A stretch of DNA of 15,244 bases from Zoogloea sp035335645 (GTDB lineage Bacteria; Pseudomonadota; Gammaproteobacteria; Burkholderiales; Rhodocyclaceae): assembly GCA_035335645.1 (NCBI GenBank), contig DAOQMM010000093.1:1-15244 (forward strand). The letters run 5' to 3'. Position 1 is the first letter of the stretch, and every line of letters begins with the position of its first letter. Shown one piece after another: positions 1 through 5,526 of the stretch. A model generated the notes under the pieces. That model ran no database searches. It was not told the DNA's origin and worked only from the letters and a program-made list of their open reading frames with translations. A program made the translations under genes and the position numbers.

Positions 1-56
<56 letters not shown>

Positions 57-63
57 ACCGCAG

Positions 64-96
64 AACGCCCAGTCACTCACGTGGCTGGGCGTTTTT
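64..96 (+). terminator. rho-independent terminator of the tRNA gene
   Basis: The arm AACGCCCAG (64-72) pairs perfectly with CTGGGCGTT (85-93) around a 12-base loop and runs into a TTTT tract ending at 96. It lies 10 bases after the tRNA CCA end. Confidence 0.9.
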
Positions 97-230
97 GCGT
101 GTGCGCTCAGGCTCGCCGTGGCTCGGATGTCCGCCGTGATGTGGCGGGCACAAGGCTGCCCTGCATGATCCGGTGGCCGGACAGGGGGCCGTGTGTTGGT
201 GCGCGCCGGGCAGGTGTCCCGAAGTGCCAC

Positions 231-258
231 CAATAAATTAGAATACAATAATATATTG
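231..258. promoter_or_regulatory. AT-rich imperfect palindrome, candidate BigR/SqrR operator
   Basis: CAATAAATTA (231-240) and TAATATATTG (249-258) form an inverted repeat with 9 of 10 positions complementary around an 8-base centre. It stands out as AT-rich in GC-rich DNA and touches the -35 hexamer of the bigR promoter, as expected for an autorepressor site. The 19 bases 240-258 match the reverse complement of 7195-7213 at 16 of 19 positions. Binding by the neighbouring repressor is inferred. Confidence 0.55.
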
Positions 259-284
259 ACACTTTAAGTGTTGTGGCGTATCGT
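256..284 (+). promoter_or_regulatory. sigma70-type promoter of the bigR operon
   Basis: TTGACA (256-261) is a perfect -35 element, followed 17 bases later by TATCGT (279-284, 4 of 6 to consensus). The predicted transcription start, around 290, lies before the chosen bigR ATG at 312 and after the in-frame GTG at 273, which argues against the longer start. The weak -10 is the main doubt. Confidence 0.5.
259..271. promoter_or_regulatory. short perfect palindrome inside the bigR promoter spacer
   Basis: ACACTT-T-AAGTGT is a perfect inverted repeat with 6-base arms and a one-base centre, between the -35 and -10 hexamers. It could be a second operator next to the AT-rich palindrome or part of one extended operator. 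It has no counterpart at the cytochrome c4 promoter. Confidence 0.35.
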
Positions 285-311
285 CCGTCTATCGATCCCG
301 TGCTGTTCATC

Positions 312-638
312 ATGAGCGATACCGAAACCCTCCCCGATCTGGAAGCGATCCGGCAGGCCGCCAGTGCGGCGACCGCGGTGCTGAGCGCGCTGGCCAATGA
401 AAACCGGCTGCTGCTGCTGTGCCAGCTTTCGCGTGGCGAGCGCTCGGTCGGCGAGCTGGAGGCCGAGCTGGATCTGCATCAGCCAACCCTGTCCCAGCAG
501 TTGAGCGTCCTGCGCGCCGAAAACCTGGTGGCGACGCGGCGCGATGGCAAGCGAGTCTTCTATTCGATTGCCGACGTACGGGTGCTGGCGCTGCTGGACA
601 CCCTGTATGAGCAGTTCTGTCCCCGAAAGGACGTATGA
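312..638 (+). CDS. bigR: ArsR-family sulfide-responsive repressor (BigR/SqrR/YgaV type)
   Basis: This is a 108-residue winged-helix regulator. The recognition region is around residues 56-68 (HQPTLSQQLSVLR), followed by a beta-wing (RRDGKRVFYSI). Cys37 (in LLLLCQLSRG) and Cys103 (in YEQFCP) are 66 residues apart, the spacing of the BigR cysteine pair that forms a disulfide or polysulfide bridge in response to sulfide. The metal-site motifs of classical ArsR or SmtB are absent. I chose the ATG at 312 over the in-frame GTG at 273, because the GTG lies inside the predicted promoter. The stop overlaps the next gene's ATG by 4 bases, so they are translationally coupled. It probably represses its own operon through the 231-271 elements and derepresses when reactive sulfur species accumulate. 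The family call is firm; the sulfide ligand is inferred from the cysteines and neighbours. Confidence 0.88.
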   Translation: MSDTETLPDLEAIRQAASAATAVLSALANENRLLLLCQLSRGERSVGELEAELDLHQPTLSQQLSVLRAENLVATRRDGKRVFYSIADVRVLALLDTLYEQFCPRKDV

Positions 639-1078
639 ACATCATGAACATCGATTGGACCCATTTCACGCCCCAGGCGGCCCTCACGGGGGGCGCGCTG
701 ATCGGCCTGGCGACGGGCCTGCTGCTGGTGCTCAACGGTCGGATTGCCGGCATCAGCGGCATCCTGGGGGGGCTGCTGCAACGCTGCAGCGTGTCTGAAC
801 TGAGCTGGCGGGCTGCCTTCGTGGCGGGGCTGGTGGTGGCGCCAGCCCTCTTCGGGCTGTTCCTTCCCTTGCCGGAGATCCGTGTGGACGCGCGCTGGGG
901 CGGGCTGGTCGTGGCCGGTCTGCTGGTGGGTTACGGGGCGCGGCTGGGGTCCGGATGTACCAGTGGTCACGGGGTGTGCGGACTGTCGCGGATGTCGCCG
1001 CGATCGCTGGTGGCCACCCTGACGTTCATGGGTACGGGCTTTATGACCGTCTTTGTCGTCCGCCATCTGCTCGCTTGA
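635..1078 (+). CDS. YeeE/YedE-family membrane protein, first half (sulfur/thiosulfate transporter)
   Basis: This 147-residue, very hydrophobic protein has about four membrane segments (roughly residues 16-35, 58-80, 88-104 and 123-145). It carries the GSGCTSGHGVCGLSR signature at 105-119, with Cys108 and Cys115. YeeE/YedE (COG2391, sulf_transp) proteins bind and relay thiosulfate or related sulfur species through conserved cysteines. Full-length YeeE is about 350 residues, so this is one half of a split pair with the next gene, as in the PmpA/PmpB arrangement. Such genes are typical partners of bigR. The start overlaps the bigR stop by 4 bases, with GAAAGG at 625-630 as ribosome binding site; ATG 644 is a less likely alternative start. 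The substrate is inferred from the family. Confidence 0.85.
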   Translation: MNIMNIDWTHFTPQAALTGGALIGLATGLLLVLNGRIAGISGILGGLLQRCSVSELSWRAAFVAGLVVAPALFGLFLPLPEIRVDARWGGLVVAGLLVGYGARLGSGCTSGHGVCGLSRMSPRSLVATLTFMGTGFMTVFVVRHLLA

Positions 1079-1088
1079 GGAGGCCGCA

Positions 1089-1541
1089 ATGATCGTCTTC
1101 ACTGCTTTTCTGGCGGGCCTGGTGTTCGGCATCGGCCTGATCGTGTCGGGCATGGCCAACCCGTCCAAGGTCACGGGCTTTCTCGATCTGGCCGGCGCGT
1201 GGGATCCGTCCCTGGCCTTCGTGATGGCCGGTGCCATCGCCCTGGGCGTCGTGGGGTACCGGGTCGCGCTGCGACGCGGACGCCCGGTGTTCGGGGCCGC
1301 GTTGCAGATTCCGACGCTCCGGAACATCGACCGGCGTCTGGTCGTCGGGAGTGCACTCTTCGGCATCGGCTGGGGGATTGCGGGCATCTGTCCGGGGCCC
1401 GGCCTGGTGATGCTGGGTGCCGGTCTCCCGGAAGGTCTTGTGTTTGTTTCGGCCATGCTCGTCGGCATGGCGCTCTTCGAGCTCCAGCAGGGTCATCTTG
1501 CGCGCCTGCTGGCAGCCCTCGGCATCGCGCGCAACTCCTGA
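1089..1541 (+). CDS. YeeE/YedE-family membrane protein, second half (DUF6691-like)
   Basis: This 150-residue membrane protein has about four hydrophobic segments (residues 2-22, 41-60, 86-110 and 114-133). Two sequences are diagnostic: GLIVSGMANPSKVTGFLDLAGAWDP near the N-terminus and GIAGICPGPG with Cys101. It would complete the pore of the preceding half-protein for thiosulfate, sulfite or persulfide import. The ATG at 1089 is chosen because AGGAGG (1078-1083) sits 5 bases upstream; the longer reading frame from 1053 starts inside the previous gene. The gap to the first half is 10 bases, so both are made from one transcript, probably in equal amounts. Confidence 0.85.
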   Translation: MIVFTAFLAGLVFGIGLIVSGMANPSKVTGFLDLAGAWDPSLAFVMAGAIALGVVGYRVALRRGRPVFGAALQIPTLRNIDRRLVVGSALFGIGWGIAGICPGPGLVMLGAGLPEGLVFVSAMLVGMALFELQQGHLARLLAALGIARNS

Positions 1542-1561
1542 ATTACGCAAAGGAAATCCAG

Positions 1562-1939
1562 ATGTACTCCGTTCAAGTGGATCGTTCCCCCGTCATCACC
1601 GTCAACGGCGCCAAGCACGCGGTCAGCTACGCGGTCGACGGCTCGCAGATGAATCCCCTCGAAGCGTTCTACGCCACGCTGGCAGGCTGCGCTGCGGTGT
1701 TCGCGAAGAAGGCCTGCAAGGAACTGGGAATTTCGCCGGAAGGCATCCACATCGCGTGCAGGCCCTTCGCCGGTGCGGCTGGCCCCTTGTCCCTGTCGAA
1801 GTTCAAGACCGAGGTGCGTTTTCCGGAGGGTATAGACGCCGCGCAAAAAGCGGCGGTCCTCGAGGCGATCAAGCATTGCGCCGTGAAGCAGATCGTTGAG
1901 GCCGGCGCAGCCGTCGATTTCCAGGTCGCCGAAGGCTGA
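1562..1939 (+). CDS. OsmC family protein
   Basis: This is a 125-residue OsmC/Ohr-fold protein. The redox cysteine pair is visible: Cys43 in the TLAGCAAVFAKKA helix and Cys106 in the AIKHCAVKQI helix, with the characteristic MNPLEAFYATLAGC start of the central helix. Family members reduce organic hydroperoxides or react with sulfane sulfur. The extra Cys52 and Cys66 are not family hallmarks. It is the last gene of the bigR operon, with a purine-rich site (AAAGGA, 1549-1554) before ATG 1562. That position suggests a role in removing persulfides or peroxides during sulfide stress. It is shorter than Ohr (about 140 residues) and resembles the YhfA-like OsmC branch. The substrate is not known. Confidence 0.85.
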   Translation: MYSVQVDRSPVITVNGAKHAVSYAVDGSQMNPLEAFYATLAGCAAVFAKKACKELGISPEGIHIACRPFAGAAGPLSLSKFKTEVRFPEGIDAAQKAAVLEAIKHCAVKQIVEAGAAVDFQVAEG

Positions 1940-1979
1940 GGATCGGTCCGCCGCCGCCTGGCCCGGGAACGCGAACGAC

Positions 1980-2001
1980 GCGGGGCGCCTTCAGGCCCCG
2001 C
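1980..2001. other. hairpin at the convergent end of OsmC and regulator genes
   Basis: GCGGGGC (1980-1986) pairs with GCCCCGC (1995-2001) across an 8-base loop that contains the stop codon of the leftward regulator. There is no T-tract on either side, so it is only a possible factor-assisted terminator between two converging units. Confidence 0.3.
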
Positions 2002-3325
2002 CGGGCGGCGGGTCTGCGACGTCCATCTCGCGGATCCGCCGGTAGAGGGTCCGCTCGCTGACGCCCAGGTGGGTGGCAAGGGCCCGGCGGGTCCCGCGGA
2101 AGCTGCGCAACAGGGTGGCCAGCGTTGCGTCATCCGGCAGCCCGCCAGTGGTGACAGCGTATGAGGCGGTGGATGCGCTCAGGGCCGTGGCCGGCAGCAG
2201 ATCGTCCGGCAGGTGGCGGCGCTCCAGGGTGTCTCCATCACACAGCAGACTGGCCCGCTCCAGGATGTTGCGCAGCTCGCGCACGTTGCCGGGGTAGTCG
2301 TAGGCCAGCAGATCATCGAGGGCGTCGGGTGCGACGCCCAGTCGGCGATCCGGCGCAACCCGGCGCAGCAGGGCCTCGGCCAGCAGCGGGATGTCCTCGC
2401 GGCGCTCCCGCAGGGCCGGCAGGGCGATGGGGAAGGTGTTGATCCGGTAGAACAGGTCTTGGCGGAAGCGGCCGTCGCCGACCAGGCTTTTCAGCGGCCG
2501 GTGCGTCGCCGAGATCAGGCGGATGTCGGCGCGAACCAGTTCGGTGCTGCCGACGCGCCGGTAGGTGCCCGTTTCCAGCAGACGCAACAGCTTGACCTGC
2601 ATGCTCAGCGGGATGTCGCCCATTTCGTCGAGGAACAGGGTGCCGCCGCTGGCGGCCTCCACCAGCCCGACCTTGCGTACCGTGGCGCCTGTGAAAGCGC
2701 CCCGCTCGTGGCCGAACAGTTCGCTTTCGAACAGGGTCTCGGTGAGCCCCGAACAATCCACCGCCACGAAGGGCCGGTCGGCGCGCCGGCTGGCGTCGTG
2801 AATGGCGCGGGCGACCAGTTCCTTGCCGGTGCCCGATTCGCCTTGCAGGAGCACGGTGGCTTCCGATGGAGCGACCCGCGCCACCAGTTCAAGCATGCCC
2901 CGGAAGGTCGCAGCGCGCCCGATCAGGCCTTCGCCGCCGGCCACGCCCCGCGCCACCGGAAGCGGCTCCAGTTTTTCGATGAAGTAGGCGATCTCGCCAC
3001 GGGCGTCACGCACCGGTGAAAGCTCGATCTTCTCGTAGCGCTCGCCGCTGGACGTATGGTGCAGATGCACGACCCGCTCACGCTGGCCGGACTGAAGGCT
3101 GAGGGCCAGCGGGCAGGATTCGCCGGCCCGGTCGCAGGGCACGGGGTAGCGGTGGGACACCTCGTAGCAGGTGCGTCCGACCAGGTCCTCGGGCCGCGCG
3201 CACTTGGCCCGGTAGGCCGCGTTGGCCGCCAGGATGCGGTAACTGCGGTCACACAGGATGTGGGGCTCCGGCAGGGATTCCAGGAAGGACACCAGTTCCG
3301 GCAGGGGATGGGCGGGATGGGACAT
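1991..3325 (-). CDS. sigma54-dependent enhancer-binding regulator, PAS-AAA+-Fis
   Basis: This is a complete 444-residue activator. Residues 10-115 form a PAS sensor with a cysteine cluster (Cys53, Cys64, Cys71, in CYEVSHRYPVPCDRAGESCPL-like order), plus Cys25 and Cys42. The AAA+ domain has Walker A GESGTGKE (162-169), the sigma54-contact loop GAFTGA (209-214), Walker B GGTLFLDE (227-234) and YPGNVRELRN (344-353). A Fis-type helix-turn-helix (RRALATHLGVSERTLYRRI) occupies about 413-431. There is no phosphoacceptor receiver domain, so it senses directly rather than through a kinase. The PAS cysteine pattern occurs in several NtrC-type regulators and may bind a cofactor or respond to redox or sulfur state. 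It is divergent from the Rieske unit, whose upstream region holds a matching sigma54 promoter, so that unit is its likely target. No strong ribosome binding site is visible before ATG 3325. Confidence 0.93.
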   Translation of the reverse strand: MSHPAHPLPELVSFLESLPEPHILCDRSYRILAANAAYRAKCARPEDLVGRTCYEVSHRYPVPCDRAGESCPLALSLQSGQRERVVHLHHTSSGERYEKIELSPVRDARGEIAYFIEKLEPLPVARGVAGGEGLIGRAATFRGMLELVARVAPSEATVLLQGESGTGKELVARAIHDASRRADRPFVAVDCSGLTETLFESELFGHERGAFTGATVRKVGLVEAASGGTLFLDEMGDIPLSMQVKLLRLLETGTYRRVGSTELVRADIRLISATHRPLKSLVGDGRFRQDLFYRINTFPIALPALRERREDIPLLAEALLRRVAPDRRLGVAPDALDDLLAYDYPGNVRELRNILERASLLCDGDTLERRHLPDDLLPATALSASTASYAVTTGGLPDDATLATLLRSFRGTRRALATHLGVSERTLYRRIREMDVADPPPGGA

Positions 3326-3350
3326 GGGCGGAGGCGGGCTGCCAAGGGGA

Positions 3351-3367
3351 CTGACACATGCTGTCAG
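3351..3367. repeat. perfect inverted repeat upstream of the regulator
   Basis: CTGACA-CATGC-TGTCAG has 6-base arms and a 5-base centre, 26 bases upstream of the leftward start codon. It could be an autoregulatory operator or a hairpin in the leader. Its sequence differs from the GTGCAC-containing sites, so it may bind another protein. Confidence 0.35.
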
Positions 3368-3434
3368 GGCCGCGGGCGGGCGTCAATCCGTCCGAGCGGG
3401 GGCGATCGGACCGGGGAGGCGTCGACGAGGGCGT

Positions 3435-3454
3435 CCGTGCACTGTACGGCACGG
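3435..3454. promoter_or_regulatory. candidate enhancer (UAS) for the sigma54 regulator, site 1
   Basis: CCGTGC (3435-3440) and GCACGG (3449-3454) form a perfect inverted repeat around 8 bases. The inner 13 bases, 3436-3448, match 9634-9646 of the fccA/soxC region at 12 of 13 positions. The site is about 170-185 bases upstream of the predicted transcription start, within the usual range for an enhancer. Which protein binds it is inferred. Confidence 0.4.
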
Positions 3455-3543
3455 CGCGCGCTGCTTGGGGTGCGCTGCCAGATCTGCCGATTGGCGGAAT
3501 GTGGCAGCGCGGGCGTGGCAGTTATGGCTGTGCAGAAGCGCCT

Positions 3544-3560
3544 CGTGCACGGCAAGTGCC
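3544..3560. promoter_or_regulatory. candidate enhancer half-match, site 2
   Basis: CGTGCACGGCAAG (3544-3556) agrees with the 9634-9646 palindrome at 11 of 13 positions, and GGCA-AG-TGCC (3551-3560) is itself a small inverted repeat. It lies about 60-75 bases upstream of the predicted start. The whole 17 bases also occur exactly inside soxC (10905-10921), where they encode VHGKC, which weakens the case for a dedicated binding site. Confidence 0.25.
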
Positions 3561-3592
3561 CGATTTCAATGATGTTTTACAGGCCGAATGCT

Positions 3593-3608
3593 TGGCACGG
3601 AGCTTGAT
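3593..3608 (+). promoter_or_regulatory. sigma54 (-24/-12) promoter of the Rieske operon
   Basis: TGGCACG (3593-3599), four bases, then TTG (3604-3606) reproduces the RpoN consensus TGGCACG-N4-TTGC with correct spacing. The only departure is A instead of C at 3607. The start would be near 3619, leaving a leader of about 55 bases before ATG 3675. A GAFTGA-type activator gene lies immediately upstream in divergent orientation. Confidence 0.78.
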
Positions 3609-3674
3609 AGGTCGTCTCCATCACCAATCAAGAACGGCTCCCGTGTCCCGTGAGCCCCCTGACGGAGAGACCCG

Positions 3675-4286
3675 ATGACCTGTGAGACCTGGGCGCCCGG
3701 CGCCTGCGATCCCGCCCGGCGCAGCCTGCTGCGGGCCACTGCCGGAGCTGGCAGCGTACTGGCTGTGGCCACCGCCGTTCCCTTCGTGGCCAGCCTGACG
3801 CCTTCCCAGCGGGCCCGCGCGGCCGGTGCGCCGGTGGAGGTGGATATCGACAAGCTGGCGCCCGGCGAGCTGATGGTCGTCGAATGGCGTGGCAAACCAG
3901 TGTGGATCCTGCGCCGGACGCCCGAGATGCTCGCCTCCCTGGCCCGCGCGGAGCAGCATCTGGCCGACCCCGGGTCGGCCGTGGACGCCCAGCAGCCAGA
4001 CTATGCGCGCAACGCCCATCGTTCCATCCGGCCCGAGATCTTTGTCGCCGTGGGTCTCTGTACCCATCTGGGCTGTTCGCCGTCCAGCGTGTTCGAGCCC
4101 GGGCATGGCGCACTGGGCGCCGACTGGCCCGGCGGCTTCCTGTGCCCCTGCCATGGTTCCACCTTCGACCTGGCCGGACGCGTGTATCGCAACAAGCCGG
4201 CGCCGACCAATCTGGAGGTGCCGCCCCACACCTTCCTGTCGGATACCCGCCTGCGGATCGGCGCCGATGCCGGCACGCCCGCCTGA
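3675..4286 (+). CDS. Rieske [2Fe-2S] protein, bc1-type, standing alone
   Basis: This 203-residue protein looks like the iron-sulfur subunit of a ubiquinol-cytochrome c reductase. A twin-arginine motif and hydrophobic segment (RRSLLRATAGAG, then to about residue 42) anchor it in the membrane with the cluster in the periplasm. Cluster motifs are intact: CTHLGC (129-134) and CPCHGS (157-162), giving ligands Cys129, His131, Cys157 and His160, and disulfide partners Cys134 and Cys159. In petABC operons this gene is followed by cytochromes b and c1; here neither is present. It is therefore either a second, condition-specific Rieske subunit that swaps into the bc1 complex, or part of another quinol or sulfur oxidising chain. 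GGAG at 3664-3667 precedes ATG 3675. Transcription is probably sigma54-dependent. Confidence 0.88.
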   Translation: MTCETWAPGACDPARRSLLRATAGAGSVLAVATAVPFVASLTPSQRARAAGAPVEVDIDKLAPGELMVVEWRGKPVWILRRTPEMLASLARAEQHLADPGSAVDAQQPDYARNAHRSIRPEIFVAVGLCTHLGCSPSSVFEPGHGALGADWPGGFLCPCHGSTFDLAGRVYRNKPAPTNLEVPPHTFLSDTRLRIGADAGTPA

Positions 4287-4300
4287 GCACGGAGCCCGAC

Positions 4301-4600
4301 ATGTCGCGACGTGATGCAGACACCGGGCCGCACGTGCCCAGGGATCCAATGGCGCGGGCGCTGGCCCTCCTGACGGGTGCCTTTGCGGCCTTCCTGCTGC
4401 TGTGTTTTCCGCAGGTCCTGGTCCGGTCCGACGGTGTGGCGGATCCATGGGCTGCCGTGTGCCTCATCGGCGCAATGATCACCGGGCTGGCGAGTGGTGT
4501 CGGAACGCCCTTCGAGCGGCGCTGGACGCGCGCCCTGCTGTCCCCCGAGTCCTGCCTGCTGGCCCTGACCCTGGCCACCCTGAGGGTGGCCGCGCATTGA
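4301..4600 (+). CDS. small YbgE-like membrane protein (cyd operon type)
   Basis: This 99-residue protein has about three hydrophobic segments (residues 18-40, 47-66 and 82-96). The sequence PWAAVCLIGAMITGLASGVG, then a T-P-F-E-x-R-W stretch and LLSP, resembles the W...A..hGVGF.P....W...F.P pattern of YbgE, a small protein encoded with cytochrome bd oxidase. No cydAB genes are in the window. ATG 4301 is chosen because GGAG (4291-4294) lies six bases upstream and the previous gene stops at 4286; longer frames run into the Rieske gene. It is probably co-transcribed with the Rieske gene. If the family call is right, it may assist assembly of a respiratory oxidase or complex. The similarity is from memory of the family pattern, so the function is tentative. 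Confidence 0.6.
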   Translation: MSRRDADTGPHVPRDPMARALALLTGAFAAFLLLCFPQVLVRSDGVADPWAAVCLIGAMITGLASGVGTPFERRWTRALLSPESCLLALTLATLRVAAH

Positions 4601-4610
4601 CGGTGCAATC

Positions 4611-5255
4611 ATGTACTTCCGGCAATTCTTCGATCCCGCCACGTCGGCCATGAGCTATCTGCTGGCCGATCCGGCGGCCCGCGCGGCGGCGATTCTCGAT
4701 CCCCTCGGTGATCCGTGTCAGGCGCTGGTCTTTCGCGCACTGCTGGCGGAGCACGCGCTGGACCTGCACCTGATCCTGCTGACCCATGTTCACGGCAACG
4801 CCCTGGAGGACATCCGGTCGACCTATCCGGACGTCCGGACAGTGGCTGGGGTCGGGCCGGTGACCGGCGTGTCGGTTGCGCGGGAGGGCGACAGGCTGCA
4901 CCTCGGGCGTGAGGAGATCCGCATCATCGCCACGCCCGGCCATACGTTCCACAGCGTGAGCTATCTGTGGCGTGACCGTCTGTTCTGCGGAGACGCCCTC
5001 GAGCTCGGCGGTTGCGCCGCGTCCGTCGAGGGTGAAGGCGATGCCGGCCAGCTTTTCGATTCGGTGACCGGGCGACTGTTCGCCCTGGCGGACGAGACGC
5101 TGGTGTTTCCAGGACACGATTTCAACGGCCGCACGGTGTCCACAATTGGCGAAGAGCGCCGCCGCAACCCCTTTTTCCAGTCCCTCAACCGAGACGCCTT
5201 CACCGCGGCCCTGCGCACGCGGGATGCGGCCGATCGGCAGTTCCGGTGGCCCTGA
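4611..5255 (+). CDS. ETHE1-type persulfide dioxygenase homologue with altered metal motif
   Basis: This is a 214-residue metallo-beta-lactamase-fold protein. The C-terminal half matches glutathione persulfide dioxygenases: TPGHT (108-112), GDALELGGC (127-135) and PGHDFNGRTVSTIGEER (167-183). By analogy with ETHE1, mononuclear iron would be held by His59, His111 and Asp128, all present. However, the usual HxHxDH motif reads HVHGNA (59-64): Asp is replaced by Asn63 and His by Ala64. The GCGRTDFQ segment that positions glutathione is replaced by GCAASVEGEGDAGQLF. It may use a different thiol or persulfide substrate, or be less active. It starts 10 bases after the YbgE-like gene and ends the sigma54-controlled unit. 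There is no signal peptide, so it is cytoplasmic. Confidence 0.82.
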   Translation: MYFRQFFDPATSAMSYLLADPAARAAAILDPLGDPCQALVFRALLAEHALDLHLILLTHVHGNALEDIRSTYPDVRTVAGVGPVTGVSVAREGDRLHLGREEIRIIATPGHTFHSVSYLWRDRLFCGDALELGGCAASVEGEGDAGQLFDSVTGRLFALADETLVFPGHDFNGRTVSTIGEERRRNPFFQSLNRDAFTAALRTRDAADRQFRWP

Positions 5256-5526
5256 TCGTGGCGCGGCGCGGCGCATCGAATGAAAGGCGTCGAAGGGTGA
5301 TGCGCGATGGCGCGTGCGGATGTCGCGGTTGCGGGCGCCGCGCGGCGCCCTGAATCGGCATGGGCGCGGCTGTCGGCGAAACGCCCCGGATGCGTCCGGG
5401 TCTGAAAGGCGCGTGGCGACATGACCATGATGTCGAAATGGTCAAGTCCTCGGCCGCCTGACCGTAACAACAGGTACCGCGCGACACAGCGTGGATGGCT
5501 GCAAGGTTTGACCGGGGAGAAACATC
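5256..5526. other. 271-base intergenic region with two strong palindromes
   Basis: I see no gene here. It contains the 18-base perfect palindrome GGGCGCCGCGCGGCGCCC (5333-5350), and the hairpin CCCGGA-TGCG-TCCGGG (5385-5400). The 9-mer TGAAAGGCG is repeated at 5281 and 5403. Neither hairpin has a T-tract, but one or both may end the preceding operon. No convincing sigma70 promoter for the chemoreceptor is visible, and a sigma28-like reading near 5442-5466 is poor. Confidence 0.5.
5333..5350. repeat. 18-base perfect palindrome
   Basis: GGGCGCCGC is followed directly by its reverse complement. It lies 78 bases after the dioxygenase gene. It could form a stem in the transcript or be a protein site. 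It lacks a following T-run. Confidence 0.4.

Larger units (their letters stand above)
3326..3674. other. 349-base divergent regulatory region, no gene
   Basis: No convincing coding sequence lies here. Reading frames crossing it are shadows without ribosome binding sites. It holds an inverted repeat near the regulator start (3351-3367), two GTGCAC-containing candidate enhancer sites (3435-3454 and 3544-3560), a loose IHF-like AT stretch (about 3562-3579) and a sigma54 promoter (3593-3608). This order (enhancer, possible bend, -24/-12) is the layout expected for a sigma54 target. Confidence 0.6.

Noticed and set aside
197..212. Second sigma54-like promoter upstream of bigR
   Set aside because: TGGTGCG-N4-GGGCA keeps the spacing but matches only 8 of 12 consensus positions, and a better sigma70 promoter lies downstream.
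273..311. GTG start giving a longer BigR protein (121 residues)
   Set aside because: The GTG lies within the predicted promoter spacer, has no ribosome binding site, and the extra residues do not resemble the family N-terminus.
3056..3607. Plus-strand frame upstream of the Rieske gene, ending near the sigma54 promoter, including a VHGKC segment as in SoxC
   Set aside because: It overlaps the regulator gene in antisense, and outside the five residues there is no collinear similarity to SoxC, so a soxC remnant is not supported.
3604..3631. FNR-type site from TTGAT at 3604 and ATCAA at 3627
   Set aside because: The half-sites are 18 bases apart instead of 4, and the first is explained by the -12 element of the sigma54 promoter.
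5442..5467. Sigma28 (flagellar-type) promoter before the chemoreceptor
   Set aside because: Both elements match about 5 of 8 positions and the spacer is one base short.
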